Below are positions 1 to 8,751 of a stretch of DNA of 64,000 nt, piece by piece. The number at the start of each line of letters is the position of its first letter. Position 1 is the first letter of the stretch. Source of the DNA: Bacteroidota bacterium (GTDB lineage Bacteria > Bacteroidota > Bacteroidia > Flavobacteriales_D > Sanyastnellaceae); the NCBI GenBank assembly GCA_027624855.1, contig JAQBTQ010000008.1:1-64000 (forward strand), written 5' to 3'. A program made the translations under genes and the position numbers. The notes under the pieces were generated by a model that saw nothing but the letters and a program-made list of their open reading frames with translations, searched no databases and was not told where the DNA came from.

Positions 1-1328
1 CCAAACAATCGACCATTCTCTCCTAAATCAGTCGAAAATTGGGCGGATGGAAGCACGTTGGTGCCAAATCTAGAATTGGCGTTGACCCCAACGGTCGCAG
101 TCGCAGTGATTTGGTTTCCCCGAAAATGAGCAGAAGCATAACCGTCCAGGTTTTGCCTGACATCACCAAAATTGTAAATGGATTCTTCGCCTTCTACGGG
201 CTCCCCCAACCGATTGGAACGAATGCGCTCAGTTCGAGCGTCCGCAGCTGCAGAAAAGACCCAACGAGGTTTCGTCCAATTCACTTGAAAATTTGTGGCC
301 CCGACAAACGACCGATGTTGGTTAGCCCCAGCATACCACGAGCTGGATGTAGCATAGAGTCCAGCCGTGTCGGGAGCCGCAAGCTGGGCAACATAAAACC
401 CGTCATCCGTCAATTGATACCAGCCCACGCCCTCCCGAAACAATTCAAATCGATCCTGATGGAAACGAGTATGAATGCCGGCGCTCAACTCAAGCTCCTC
501 CTTTTGAAAGCGCCAACCCAACTGACCCACAGCTGCTCCAGTCTCCTCAAATTGATTTGGATAAACAGCTGTATAAAAATTCTGTGCGCCAAAAGATTTT
601 GTTTCTCCGGCCAGTAAACCTGTAAAAGCATGTGCATTATGCGCTAACTGCGTGCGATAAAAAAACCGTTTCACATCAACATCGGCATTCATGACATGAC
701 CAGAAGTTGTGAATTGTGAAGCACTGAATCGATGACTAAAAGCTCCCGTGTTCCACTCCGTTGAAGCTCGAAATCGCTGCCAATCAAAACTCCCGAGCTC
801 AGCAGAAACGGTCACGCGATTATGATTTGTTGCTTGCTGGGTTTGCAAGTTTATTGCCCCAGAAAAAGCCCCCACTCCAGCCCATGGACCACCGCCAGAT
901 TTGATGACCTCGACCCTTCCAAGATCCTCTGGGTCAATGGGAATATTCATCAGATGGTGACCTGTATGAGGGGCGCTCCAGCGCATTCCATCCACCAAAA
1001 GCGCCACTTGTTCGAACGTTCCACCACGAATGCTTACGTCGGTCTGAACCCCCCAAGCGCCCCGCGACTGAATGTCCACACCAGGAATAAACTCGAGGGC
1101 TTCGGTAATTGACGCGCTGGTCATCCATTCCTCCGCTTGAAGCGAAACGACCGACTTGGGAGAATTCAGTTGATTTGACTGAACAAAATCAACTCCTATC
1201 ACTGGAGCTGGGTTCAACGTTACCCAATTCAACAAGGAATCTTCCTCTTGTGCCACGGCTCCGTGAAGAAGCGCAAACGATAATGTTCCTAGCAATCCAA
1301 TCCTCCAAAAGTGCAATCTAATAATCAT
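1..1328 (-). CDS. TonB-dependent outer-membrane receptor, N-terminal 442 residues (runs off the window)
   Basis: The frame is open from the ATG at 1328 to the window edge, so the C-terminal barrel is missing. A signal peptide ending near residue 26 (HGAVAQ) comes first, followed by a plug domain: TEALEFIPGVDIQSRG, then VSIRGGTFEQVALLVDGMR, and a DLGRVEVIKSGGGPWAG stretch near residues 130-145. The remainder has the aromatic, alternating pattern of the beta-barrel. The family takes up siderophores, cobalamin or glycans across the outer membrane using TonB energy. The substrate cannot be told here. There is no long carboxypeptidase-like N-terminal extension, so it resembles the BtuB/FecA style rather than SusC. 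It is divergent from lysS, with its own TAGTTTTG promoter core 25 nt upstream of the start. Confidence 0.9.
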   Translation of the reverse strand, partial: MIIRLHFWRIGLLGTLSFALLHGAVAQEEDSLLNWVTLNPAPVIGVDFVQSNQLNSPKSVVSLQAEEWMTSASITEALEFIPGVDIQSRGAWGVQTDVSIRGGTFEQVALLVDGMRWSAPHTGHHLMNIPIDPEDLGRVEVIKSGGGPWAGVGAFSGAINLQTQQATNHNRVTVSAELGSFDWQRFRASTEWNTGAFSHRFSASQFTTSGHVMNADVDVKRFFYRTQLAHNAHAFTGLLAGETKSFGAQNFYTAVYPNQFEETGAAVGQLGWRFQKEELELSAGIHTRFHQDRFELFREGVGWYQLTDDGFYVAQLAAPDTAGLYATSSSWYAGANQHRSFVGATNFQVNWTKPRWVFSAAADARTERIRSNRLGEPVEGEESIYNFGDVRQNLDGYASAHFRGNQITATATVGVNANSRFGTNVLPSAQFSTDLGENGRLF

Positions 1329-1353
1329 GCGATGTGCCTGTTTTTATTCGCCC

Positions 1354-1361
1354 CAAAACTA
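1354..1361 (-). promoter_or_regulatory. promoter -7 element TAGTTTTG of the TonB receptor gene
   Basis: On the minus strand this matches the Bacteroidota -7 consensus TAnnTTTG exactly, 25 nt before the ATG at 1328. No clear TTG -33 element is visible at the usual distance. Confidence 0.55.
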
Positions 1362-1383
1362 CACCGCCATTGTGACATCCGCT

Positions 1384-1391
1384 TAACTTTG
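1384..1391 (+). promoter_or_regulatory. promoter -7 element TAACTTTG of lysS, probably leaderless
   Basis: This is an exact TAnnTTTG match ending only 4 nt (CACC) before the lysS ATG. Transcription normally begins a few bases after this element, so the mRNA would start at or next to the start codon, with no room for a ribosome binding site. Confidence 0.55.
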
Positions 1392-1395
1392 CACC

Positions 1396-3108
1396 ATGCA
1401 ACGATCGGAACAAGAACGCATTCGACGCGAATCATTGGCCACCATGCGCGCACTGGGCATTGAACCCTATCCAGCCGCATCCTTTCCAGTGAGTCACCGC
1501 TCTCTTTCTCTGTCAACTTCATTCCAAAATGAACTCGACGTGACCATGGCCGGTCGCATCATGAGTCGTCGCATCATGGGCAAAGCGTCATTCGTTGAGT
1601 TACAGGACAGCGAAGGGTCATTTCAATTGTATCTCAATCGTGACGAATTGTGTCCCGGTGAAGACAAGACGTTGTACAATGATGTGTTTAAGAAGTTGCT
1701 CGATCGCGGGGATTTTATTGGAATTTCAGGCGTGACGTTTACAACCCAAACGGGTGAACAAAGCGTCAAAGTAAAGTCGATGACTGTCCTGTCGAAGTCC
1801 CTCAAGCCCCTTCCTGCGGTCAAAGTAGATGAAGACGGGAAAGTCCATGACGCTTTCTCCGACCCTGAGTTGCGTTACCGCATGCGGTACGTAGACTTGG
1901 TAGTAAACCCAAGTGTCAAGGCCACCTTTGAAGCTCGATCAAAAGTCATTAAAACCATCCGTTCTTCGTTTGACCAAGCCGGATGGTTAGAGGTAGATAC
2001 TCCCGTCTTGCAGGCGATTCCCGGTGGTGCAGCTGCGCGCCCATTTACCACGCATCACAACGCACTTGACATTCCACTCTACTTGCGCATTGCAAATGAG
2101 TTGTACCTAAAACGACTGATCGTAGGCGGGTTCGAAGGTGTTTATGAATTTTCCAGGAACTTTCGCAACGAAGGAATGGATCGGACGCATAATCCAGAAT
2201 TTACGGTAATGGAATTGTATGTCGCATACAAAGATTACCACTGGATGATGGAGACAACAGAGCGGCTTTTGGCAGACATTTGCACCGCAGTCCATGGGCA
2301 GTCGAAGGCCACCCTTCAAGGTGTTAAAATTGATTTTACACCGCCTTATCGTCGGGTCACAATGAGGGAGGCTATTCTGGAACATACTGGAATCGATATA
2401 CACGGCAAAAGTGAAGACGAGCTCCGCACTGAATGCACGCGCATCGGCATTGAGACGGATGATTCGATGGGGAAGGGAAAATTGATTGATGAAATTTTCG
2501 GTGAACGATGCGAAGCTCATTTCATTCAGCCAACCTTCATCATGGACTACCCTGTGGAGATGTCTCCCTTGACGAAGGTTCACCGCGACGATGATGCATA
2601 CACAGAGCGGTTTGAACTCATGATCAATGGAACAGAAATAGCAAACGCATACAGCGAGCTGAATGACCCTGATGATCAACGGAAACGATTTGAAGATCAA
2701 TTGAAGTTGAGCGAGCGTGGAGATGATGAAGCCATGTTCATCGATCAAGACTTCTTGCGAGCCCTGGAATACGGGATGCCACCGACCAGCGGGATAGGCA
2801 TTGGAATCGACCGACTCGTCATGATGTTGACCAACCAAACCTCCATCCAAGAGGTACTGCTCTTCCCTCAAATGCGCCCTGAAGTTTTCGATGCGGGTCC
2901 AGATTTAAATGCATTGCGCACCTGGGGCGTTCCCGATACCTGGATCCAACATGTGGTCGACGCTGGTTTTTCCAGCGCCGAAGCATTGAATGAATTGACT
3001 CCCGCGGGCCTGCGTGAGCGGCTCAATGGATATCGAAAAAAGAACAAATTGGACATCCCGGCGCTTACCTTGGAAGAGGTGGAAACTTGGTACGCCACCA
3101 TCGCATAA
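1396..3108 (+). CDS. lysS: lysine--tRNA ligase (class II)
   Basis: This 570-residue cytosolic enzyme charges tRNA-Lys. An N-terminal OB-fold for anticodon binding (roughly residues 50-160, with GRIMSRRIMGKASFVEL) is followed by the class II catalytic core. Motif 2 is visible as FRNEGMDRTHNPEFTVMELY near residue 258, and motif 3 as GIGIGIDRLVMMLT near residue 470. About 65 residues continue past the usual end of the core (from about residue 505), a C-terminal extension that Bacteroidota LysS proteins commonly carry. The ATG at 1396 is the first in-frame start and sits 4 nt after a promoter core. The next gene follows after 3 bp, suggesting co-transcription with the Fe-S gene and dxr. Confidence 0.97.
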   Translation: MQRSEQERIRRESLATMRALGIEPYPAASFPVSHRSLSLSTSFQNELDVTMAGRIMSRRIMGKASFVELQDSEGSFQLYLNRDELCPGEDKTLYNDVFKKLLDRGDFIGISGVTFTTQTGEQSVKVKSMTVLSKSLKPLPAVKVDEDGKVHDAFSDPELRYRMRYVDLVVNPSVKATFEARSKVIKTIRSSFDQAGWLEVDTPVLQAIPGGAAARPFTTHHNALDIPLYLRIANELYLKRLIVGGFEGVYEFSRNFRNEGMDRTHNPEFTVMELYVAYKDYHWMMETTERLLADICTAVHGQSKATLQGVKIDFTPPYRRVTMREAILEHTGIDIHGKSEDELRTECTRIGIETDDSMGKGKLIDEIFGERCEAHFIQPTFIMDYPVEMSPLTKVHRDDDAYTERFELMINGTEIANAYSELNDPDDQRKRFEDQLKLSERGDDEAMFIDQDFLRALEYGMPPTSGIGIGIDRLVMMLTNQTSIQEVLLFPQMRPEVFDAGPDLNALRTWGVPDTWIQHVVDAGFSSAEALNELTPAGLRERLNGYRKKNKLDIPALTLEEVETWYATIA

Positions 3109-3111
3109 TCC

Positions 3112-3423
3112 ATGTCTGTTCCTTTCGATCAAAACACTGTCATCTCCGTCCTTAAGACGGTACACGACCCTGAAATCCCTGTCGATATCTACGAACTTGG
3201 ACTGATCTATGAGGTAAAAATCATGGACGATGGTTTTGTCCACATCGAGATGACGCTCACGTCTCCCAATTGTCCCGTAGCAGAAAGTCTACCAGCAGAA
3301 GTTGAAGAGAAGGTTGGCAACATCGTCGGTGCGACTGGAGCGAAAGTCAATATCGTTTTTGATCCTCCTTGGACGCAGGATATGATGAGTGAAGAGGCAA
3401 AACTAGAACTCGGGTTTTTATGA
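3112..3423 (+). CDS. MIP18/DUF59-family Fe-S cluster assembly protein
   Basis: This 103-residue protein is a single MIP18 (DUF59) domain of the kind found with the SUF machinery. The N-terminal DPEIPVDIYELGLIYEV, the central TSPNCPVAESLP with its conserved cysteine, and the DPPWTQDMMSEEAKLELG end are family signatures. Members help mature or carry Fe-S clusters in the cytosol. The exact carrier role here is inferred from the family. It lies 3 bp after lysS and overlaps dxr by 4 bp (ATGA), so the three are probably translated from one message. Dxr itself is not an Fe-S protein, but the last two steps of its pathway use Fe-S enzymes, which may explain the linkage (inference). No sufBCDS genes are in view. 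Confidence 0.9.
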   Translation: MSVPFDQNTVISVLKTVHDPEIPVDIYELGLIYEVKIMDDGFVHIEMTLTSPNCPVAESLPAEVEEKVGNIVGATGAKVNIVFDPPWTQDMMSEEAKLELGFL

Positions 3424-4589
3424 GTAGCGAAGAATCGGTCACGAGGGGAGTGGCCATCTTGGGGAGCACGGGTTCCATCGGGACCCAGGCGCTTCAAGTG
3501 GTTCGAGAACAAAAGGAGCGACTCCACGTCGAAGTGCTTTCGGCCCATCGCAATGCCACGTTGCTGATTGAACAGGCTCTGGAATTCAGACCCAATACCG
3601 TCGTCATTGGTGAACCGTCACTTCTTCCACTCGTCAAAGACGCCCTTTTTAATCATGGAATCAAGGTGTACGGCGGGCCCGAAGCACTGGAGCAAGTGGT
3701 TGAAATGGACGGCATCGATATCGTCTTGACAGCACTGGTTGGAGCCGCTGGCTTGAAGCCGACTTTGCGGGCCATTCGCGCAAAGAAATCGATTGCACTG
3801 GCCAATAAAGAAACCCTCGTAGTCGCTGGCCAAATCGTCATGGCAGAAGCCCGAAGGATGGGCATTGATATTCATCCGGTCGACTCTGAGCACAGCGCCA
3901 TCTACCAGTGCCTCGCTGGTGAAATATTGAACCCCATTGAAAAAATCATTCTGACCGCGTCCGGAGGGCCTTTCCGCGGGAAGAATCGAGAGGATTTGAT
4001 TCATGTCACCAAGGCTCAAGCGCTCAATCATCCCAATTGGGACATGGGGGCCAAAATTACCATTGACAGTGCTTCTATGATGAACAAGGGCCTCGAAGTG
4101 ATTGAAGCTAAATGGCTTTTCGACGTCAAGATGGATCAAATAGAAGTCGTGGTGCATCCGCAGAGCATTGTGCACAGCTGTGTCCAGTTCGAAGATGGTT
4201 CCATCAAAGCTCAGTTGGGCTTGCCAGACATGAAGTTGCCTATTCAATATGCATTGGGCTACCCGCAGCGTCTGGTAAATAATTTCGAACGGTTCAGCTT
4301 CTTTGACTACCCCAATTTGACTTTTGAGCAACCCGACTTAAACGCATTTAGAAACCTTCAACTGGCTTTTGATGCTGGAGAAAAAGGTGGCAATGCAGCC
4401 GCTATACTGAACGCTGCAAATGAAGTGGCTGTCGCCCGTTTTTTGAACGATGAGCTTTCATTCCTTCAAATGACCGACGCCATTGAACATGCCTTAAATC
4501 AAGTCGATTTTGAAAAGGCCCCTGATCTTGAGTCCCTCATTCAATCCGATGTAGAAGCCAGAAGCTACGCTGCGGAATTCAAGGCTTAA
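3420..4589 (+). CDS. dxr: 1-deoxy-D-xylulose 5-phosphate reductoisomerase
   Basis: This 389-residue protein is full length for the family. It converts 1-deoxy-D-xylulose 5-phosphate to 2-C-methylerythritol 4-phosphate with NADPH, the committed step of the MEP isoprenoid pathway. The NADPH-binding GSTGSIGTQALQVV is near residue 16. The metal/substrate region HPVDSEHSAIYQCL and the flexible-loop segment HPNWDMGAKITIDSASMMNKG are intact. The C-terminal helical domain starts around residue 290 and carries the conserved AANEVAVARFL. The start overlaps the preceding stop (ATGA). The stop overlaps the frr stop on the other strand by 4 bp (TTAA), with no terminator between the two convergent genes. 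Confidence 0.97.
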   Translation: MSSEESVTRGVAILGSTGSIGTQALQVVREQKERLHVEVLSAHRNATLLIEQALEFRPNTVVIGEPSLLPLVKDALFNHGIKVYGGPEALEQVVEMDGIDIVLTALVGAAGLKPTLRAIRAKKSIALANKETLVVAGQIVMAEARRMGIDIHPVDSEHSAIYQCLAGEILNPIEKIILTASGGPFRGKNREDLIHVTKAQALNHPNWDMGAKITIDSASMMNKGLEVIEAKWLFDVKMDQIEVVVHPQSIVHSCVQFEDGSIKAQLGLPDMKLPIQYALGYPQRLVNNFERFSFFDYPNLTFEQPDLNAFRNLQLAFDAGEKGGNAAAILNAANEVAVARFLNDELSFLQMTDAIEHALNQVDFEKAPDLESLIQSDVEARSYAAEFKA

Positions 4590-5149
4590 ACCGTCATGAT
4601 GTCCGATTCCTTTTTCGCAAGGATTTCATCAATTTTCTTAATGTAGGAATCGGTCAATTTCTGCACCTCATTCTCTCCGTCTTTTGCCAAATCTTCACTC
4701 AATCCATCGGATTTTGCCGCTTTTATGAAGTCGTTGGCATCCTTTCTGGCATTGCGGACCGAAACACGAGCATGCTCTCCCTCGGCGCGTGCACGTTTGG
4801 TCAAGTCCCTTCTTCTGTCTTCTGTTAAAGGCGGAATATTGATCAAAATCGATTCACCATTGTTCATCGGGTTCAGGCCCAAATTCGCGTTGATGATGGC
4901 GGTTGCAATGGGGTCGAGCATGGTCTTTTCCCATGCTTGAACGGTTAATGTGCGCGCATCGGTCGAATTGATATTCGAAACTTGACTCAATGGGGTCATG
5001 GTTCCATAATACTCCACCATGACGCTATCCAACATCGCCGGATGCGCTTTCCCGGCGCGGATCTTCATCAACTCGCTTTCCATGTGGGCAATGGACTTTT
5101 CCATTCCTGAACGCGCTGTATCAAGCGCCATTTGAATTTCTTCTGTCAT
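4586..5149 (-). CDS. frr: ribosome recycling factor
   Basis: This 187-residue protein has standard RRF length. With EF-G it splits post-termination ribosomes. The long helical bundle is evident: ESELMKIRAGKAHPAMLD (usually KIRTGRA), a beta domain with VEYYGTMTPLSQVSNI and NGESILINIPPLTEDRR, then the helix with AKSDGLSEDLAKDGENEVQKLTD. It is the last gene of the rplM-rpsI-rpsB-tsf-pyrH-frr block, 9 bp after pyrH, so the two are likely co-transcribed. The order tsf-pyrH-frr is widely conserved in bacteria. Its stop codon overlaps that of dxr. Confidence 0.97.
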   Translation of the reverse strand: MTEEIQMALDTARSGMEKSIAHMESELMKIRAGKAHPAMLDSVMVEYYGTMTPLSQVSNINSTDARTLTVQAWEKTMLDPIATAIINANLGLNPMNNGESILINIPPLTEDRRRDLTKRARAEGEHARVSVRNARKDANDFIKAAKSDGLSEDLAKDGENEVQKLTDSYIKKIDEILAKKESDIMTV

Positions 5150-5158
5150 TTGACTCCT

Positions 5159-5934
<776 letters not shown>

Positions 5935-5956
5935 ATAGTATTTCGTACAAGTGAGA

Positions 5957-6781
5957 TTAATCGAGGGCTTCTCGGCAGAATCCTGTAACCACCGCACTGC
6001 TGTCCAATGACTGAACATATTGAGCAATGCTCATTTTGTTGTCCTTGATAAACGCTTGGTTGACCAAAGTGGCTTCTTTGAACCACTTCTTCAATCGGCC
6101 CTCAGCAATTTTCTCTGCCATATCCGCTGGCTTTCCTTCTTGGATTGCCAACTCCTTTCCAATGGCGCGTTCTTTTTCAATCAAGTCCTCTGGAATGCTC
6201 GTTTCATCCAAAGCTACCGGAGCCATTGCCGCGGCTTGCATAGCAACATCACGGCCACCTTCACCAACTTCTGTGTTAAAGCCTACCAATGTGGCCAATC
6301 GGTTGCCAGGGTGGATGTAAGAGACAACCTGTTCAGAAGCCAAAGTGTGGAAGCTTCCAACTTCAATTTTCTCACCAATCTTTCCAATTTGCTCGGTGAT
6401 TTTCTCTTCGATGGTAATTCCTTCGCCTGGGTATTGAGAACCCAACAAAGCTGATTTATCTGTCAATCCACCAGTGAGAGCAACTTGCAAAATGTTATTC
6501 GCTACTCCAATGAACTCTTCGTTCTTCGCAACGAAATCCGTTTCGCAATTCAAAGACAATAGGACTCCGAAATTTCCACCGTCATTGGTAGAAGCCAAAA
6601 CCGCCCCTTCACCTGTTTCACGGTCACCGCGCTTCGCAGCGACTTTTTGACCCTTCAATCGCAAAATTTCAATGGCCTTGTCAAAATCACCGTTTGACTC
6701 CTGCAATGCTTTTTTGCAGTCCATCATGCCCGCTCCAGTTTGCTTTCGGAGCTTATTTACTTCTGCAGCTGTAATGCTCAT
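5957..6781 (-). CDS. tsf: translation elongation factor Ts
   Basis: This 274-residue cytosolic protein recycles EF-Tu from GDP to GTP. The N-terminal UBA-like module AAEVNKLRKQTGAGMMDCKKAL is followed by the TDFVAKNEEF motif that contacts EF-Tu (near residue 80). The two core subdomains carry HIPHPG-type sequence (VSYIHPGNRLATLVGF) and the C-terminal VNQAFIKDNKMSIAQYV. It lies 15 bp after rpsB, the classical rpsB-tsf pair, so the two are surely co-transcribed. A hairpin with a T-run follows the stop. Confidence 0.97.
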   Translation of the reverse strand: MSITAAEVNKLRKQTGAGMMDCKKALQESNGDFDKAIEILRLKGQKVAAKRGDRETGEGAVLASTNDGGNFGVLLSLNCETDFVAKNEEFIGVANNILQVALTGGLTDKSALLGSQYPGEGITIEEKITEQIGKIGEKIEVGSFHTLASEQVVSYIHPGNRLATLVGFNTEVGEGGRDVAMQAAAMAPVALDETSIPEDLIEKERAIGKELAIQEGKPADMAEKIAEGRLKKWFKEATLVNQAFIKDNKMSIAQYVQSLDSSAVVTGFCREALD

Positions 6782-6796
6782 TTCTATCAGTTGTTA

Positions 6797-7666
6797 TTAA
6801 GCTTCTTTCGCTTCTTCGTCACCTTCTGCAGCCTCAGCTTCTTCTTCGGCTGGCGCTTCTTCTTCAGCAGACTCAACTTCCGGAGTTTCTTCTACCTCTT
6901 CAACCACTTCGTCAATAACCTCTGTCTCCTCTGTGGCTTCTGCTTTTGTTGCTAGGGCCTCGGTTTGATCCTTGTCTGCTTTGCGCTCATTCAATCCTTC
7001 TGCTACTGCTTGCGCTAAGATGTCAACCACCAAAGCAATTGACCGTCCTGCGTCATCATTGGCTGGAATTGGAAAGTCTACTGGACGAGGATCTGAATTG
7101 GTATCTACCATAGCAAATACTGGAATACCCAAATTTTTCGCCTCCGCAAGGGCGATGTGTTCCTTCACCACGTCAACAATGAAAATTGCCGATGGAATTC
7201 GTGTCAAATCTGAAATAGAACCCAAGTTCTTTTCAAGTTTTGCCCGCTGACGACTTACCTGAAGGCGCTCACGCTTCGACAAGGTGTTCAATGTGCCGTC
7301 TTGTTCCATCTTGTCGATCTGAGACATCTTTCGGACCGCCTTGCGAATTGTTGCAAAATTGGTCAACATTCCTCCTGACCAACGCTCCGTAACGTATGGC
7401 ATACCGATGGCCTTCACTCGCTCAGACACGATACCCTTTGCTTGCTTCTTAGTAGCTACAAAGAGGATCTTTTTTCCGCTTTTCGCGATTTGCTTCATCG
7501 CCGCAGCCGCTTCGTCCAACTTGACCCCAGTTTTGTGGAGGTCGATGATGTGGATTCCCTTCTTTTCAGTGAAGATATAAGGCGCCATGTGAGGGTTCCA
7601 CTTGCGCTTGAGGTGGCCGAAATGAACGCCGGCCTGGAGCATTTGCTCGAATGTTGTTTTTTCCAT
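6797..7666 (-). CDS. rpsB: 30S ribosomal protein S2 with acidic C-terminal tail
   Basis: This protein has 289 residues; the S2 core ends near residue 230. The start FEQMLQAGVHFGHLKRKWNPHM, RWSGGMLTNFATIRKAV, and DTNSDPRPVDFPIPANDDA are hallmark S2 sequences. The last 55 or so residues are almost entirely Glu, Ala and Val, an acidic low-complexity tail seen in various Bacteroidota S2 proteins. Its role is unknown, and it produces a Phe/Cys-rich artefact on the opposite strand. The 118-bp leader between rpsI and rpsB holds an inverted repeat (7691-7730) that could be a regulatory leader, since S2 represses its own operon in E. coli. Confidence 0.97.
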   Translation of the reverse strand: MEKTTFEQMLQAGVHFGHLKRKWNPHMAPYIFTEKKGIHIIDLHKTGVKLDEAAAAMKQIAKSGKKILFVATKKQAKGIVSERVKAIGMPYVTERWSGGMLTNFATIRKAVRKMSQIDKMEQDGTLNTLSKRERLQVSRQRAKLEKNLGSISDLTRIPSAIFIVDVVKEHIALAEAKNLGIPVFAMVDTNSDPRPVDFPIPANDDAGRSIALVVDILAQAVAEGLNERKADKDQTEALATKAEATEETEVIDEVVEEVEETPEVESAEEEAPAEEEAEAAEGDEEAKEA

Positions 7667-7690
7667 GTTTACTTTCCTGGTTTAAGCAAC

Positions 7691-7730
7691 CTTTTGGTAG
7701 CCGTTTGCGCGAGGCTCACGAGTCCAAAAG
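7691..7730 (-). promoter_or_regulatory. structured leader candidate upstream of rpsB
   Basis: In the rpsB leader RNA, CUUUUGG pairs with CCAAAAG (7 bp, outer stem, 7724-7730 with 7691-7697). AGCC pairs with GGCU as an inner stem closing a 10-nt loop, with a 7-nt bulge on one side. It ends 24 bp before the start codon. An S2-binding autoregulatory leader is an inference. No covariation data are available here. Confidence 0.35.
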
Positions 7731-7784
7731 ATTTGGATGCTAAACAATATGTGATAAAATAAAAATCGTTTCGATGAAGGGCGA

Positions 7785-8171
7785 TTAACGCTTAGAGAAC
7801 TGCGTCTTCTTACGCGCTTTCTTTTGACCAAACTTTTTACGTTCGACCATTCGTGGGTCACGCGTGGTCAAGCCCAATTGCTTCAATGTAGGCTTCCAGT
7901 CTGGGTTCACCTCCACTAAAGCTTTTGAAATGGCCAATCTGACCGCCTCTGCTTGGCCGGTAATTCCTCCGCCGTCAACGTTCACTTGAACATCGTATTG
8001 ACCAATCGTCTCAGTCAACATAAAAGGTTGGTTGATTTTGTATTGGAGAACGGCAGTTGTGAAGTACGCGTTTGCTTCGCGCTTATTCACAGTAACGTTT
8101 CCTTTGCCAGGCTTCATGTACAACCGTGCTACGGCTGTTTTACGACGTCCAGATGTATTGATTACTTCCAT
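7785..8171 (-). CDS. rpsI: 30S ribosomal protein S9
   Basis: This 128-residue protein has full S9 length. NTSGRRKTAVARLYMKPGKGNVTVN is split across the N-terminal beta region, GGGITGQAEAVRLAISKALV is the conserved core, and the basic tail GQKKARKKTQFSKR ends with the SKR motif that reaches the P-site tRNA. It follows rplM by 23 bp, the near-universal rplM-rpsI pair. Downstream, only a weak 4-bp hairpin with a T-rich run is seen before the rpsB leader. Confidence 0.97.
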   Translation of the reverse strand: MEVINTSGRRKTAVARLYMKPGKGNVTVNKREANAYFTTAVLQYKINQPFMLTETIGQYDVQVNVDGGGITGQAEAVRLAISKALVEVNPDWKPTLKQLGLTTRDPRMVERKKFGQKKARKKTQFSKR

Positions 8172-8194
8172 GCGGTGTAATGATCAAGCTTAAA

Positions 8195-8644
8195 TCAAGC
8201 GTTCAATTTGAATTGCTCGGGTTGTTGAGCTTCGTGTTTGTGGTCAGGTCCTACATATACATGTAGGTTTCGGAAGATTTCTCGTCCAAGAGAATTCTTA
8301 GGAAGCATCCCTCGTACGGCATCCTCAACCAAGGCAAATGGCTTTCGCTTCAATTGCTCTTTGGCAGTACGCGTGCGCTGGCCTCCTGGATAGCCCGTAT
8401 AGCGGATGTACTCTTTGCTATCCCATTTGTTACCAGTCAAAACTACCTTCTCCGCGTTGACCACAATCACGTAGTCTCCACAATCAGCATGGGGAGTAAA
8501 GTTTGGCTTGTGCTTACCGCGCAGGCGCTTAGCAACTTCAGACGCCAATCGACCCAAAGTTTGGCCTTCAGCATCTACGAGCAACCACTTCTTTTCGGCG
8601 TTCTCCTTATTGATGGAGACAGTCTTGTAGCTCAAAGTATCCAC
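8195..8644 (-). CDS. rplM: 50S ribosomal protein L13
   Basis: This protein has 149 residues. The early-assembly 23S-binding protein is recognised from [38 protein letters not shown], and [22 protein letters not shown]. It heads the minus-strand ribosomal block. A TATCTTCG promoter core lies at 8690-8697, and the short leader begins with a perfect GGGG/CCCC hairpin (8673-8686). Confidence 0.97.
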   Translation of the reverse strand: MDTLSYKTVSINKENAEKKWLLVDAEGQTLGRLASEVAKRLRGKHKPNFTPHADCGDYVIVVNAEKVVLTGNKWDSKEYIRYTGYPGGQRTRTAKEQLKRKPFALVEDAVRGMLPKNSLGREIFRNLHVYVGPDHKHEAQQPEQFKLNA

Positions 8645-8672
8645 AGCTCAGTGTTTTGAATGTTCAAATTAT

Positions 8673-8697
8673 CCCCAAAATTGGGGGTGCGAAGATA
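8673..8697 (-). promoter_or_regulatory. rplM promoter core and 5'-end hairpin
   Basis: On the minus strand TATCTTCG (8690-8697) resembles the -7 consensus TAnnTTTG with one change. It is followed at once by CCCCAATTTTGGGG (8673-8686), a perfect inverted repeat that would form the extreme 5' end of the message, about 30 nt before the start codon. It could stabilise the mRNA or act in L13 feedback. Both roles are inference. Confidence 0.4.
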
Positions 8698-8751
8698 GCA
8701 AATGGATGTTTACAACCCAAGCTATCCTGTGGACAAAAATTTATTCCCGTG

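Noticed and set aside
2107-2871. 254-codon open frame on the minus strand
   Set aside because: It lies wholly inside lysS, whose class II motifs are intact; the antisense translation has no recognisable domain.
6740-6955. Phe/Cys-rich 71-residue frame on the plus strand
   Set aside because: It is the complement of the Glu/Ala-rich tail of S2 and is an artefact of that repeat-like coding.
8722-8742. TGTGGACAA as a DnaA box near rplM
   Set aside because: A single site with one mismatch and no cluster; not enough to propose an origin.
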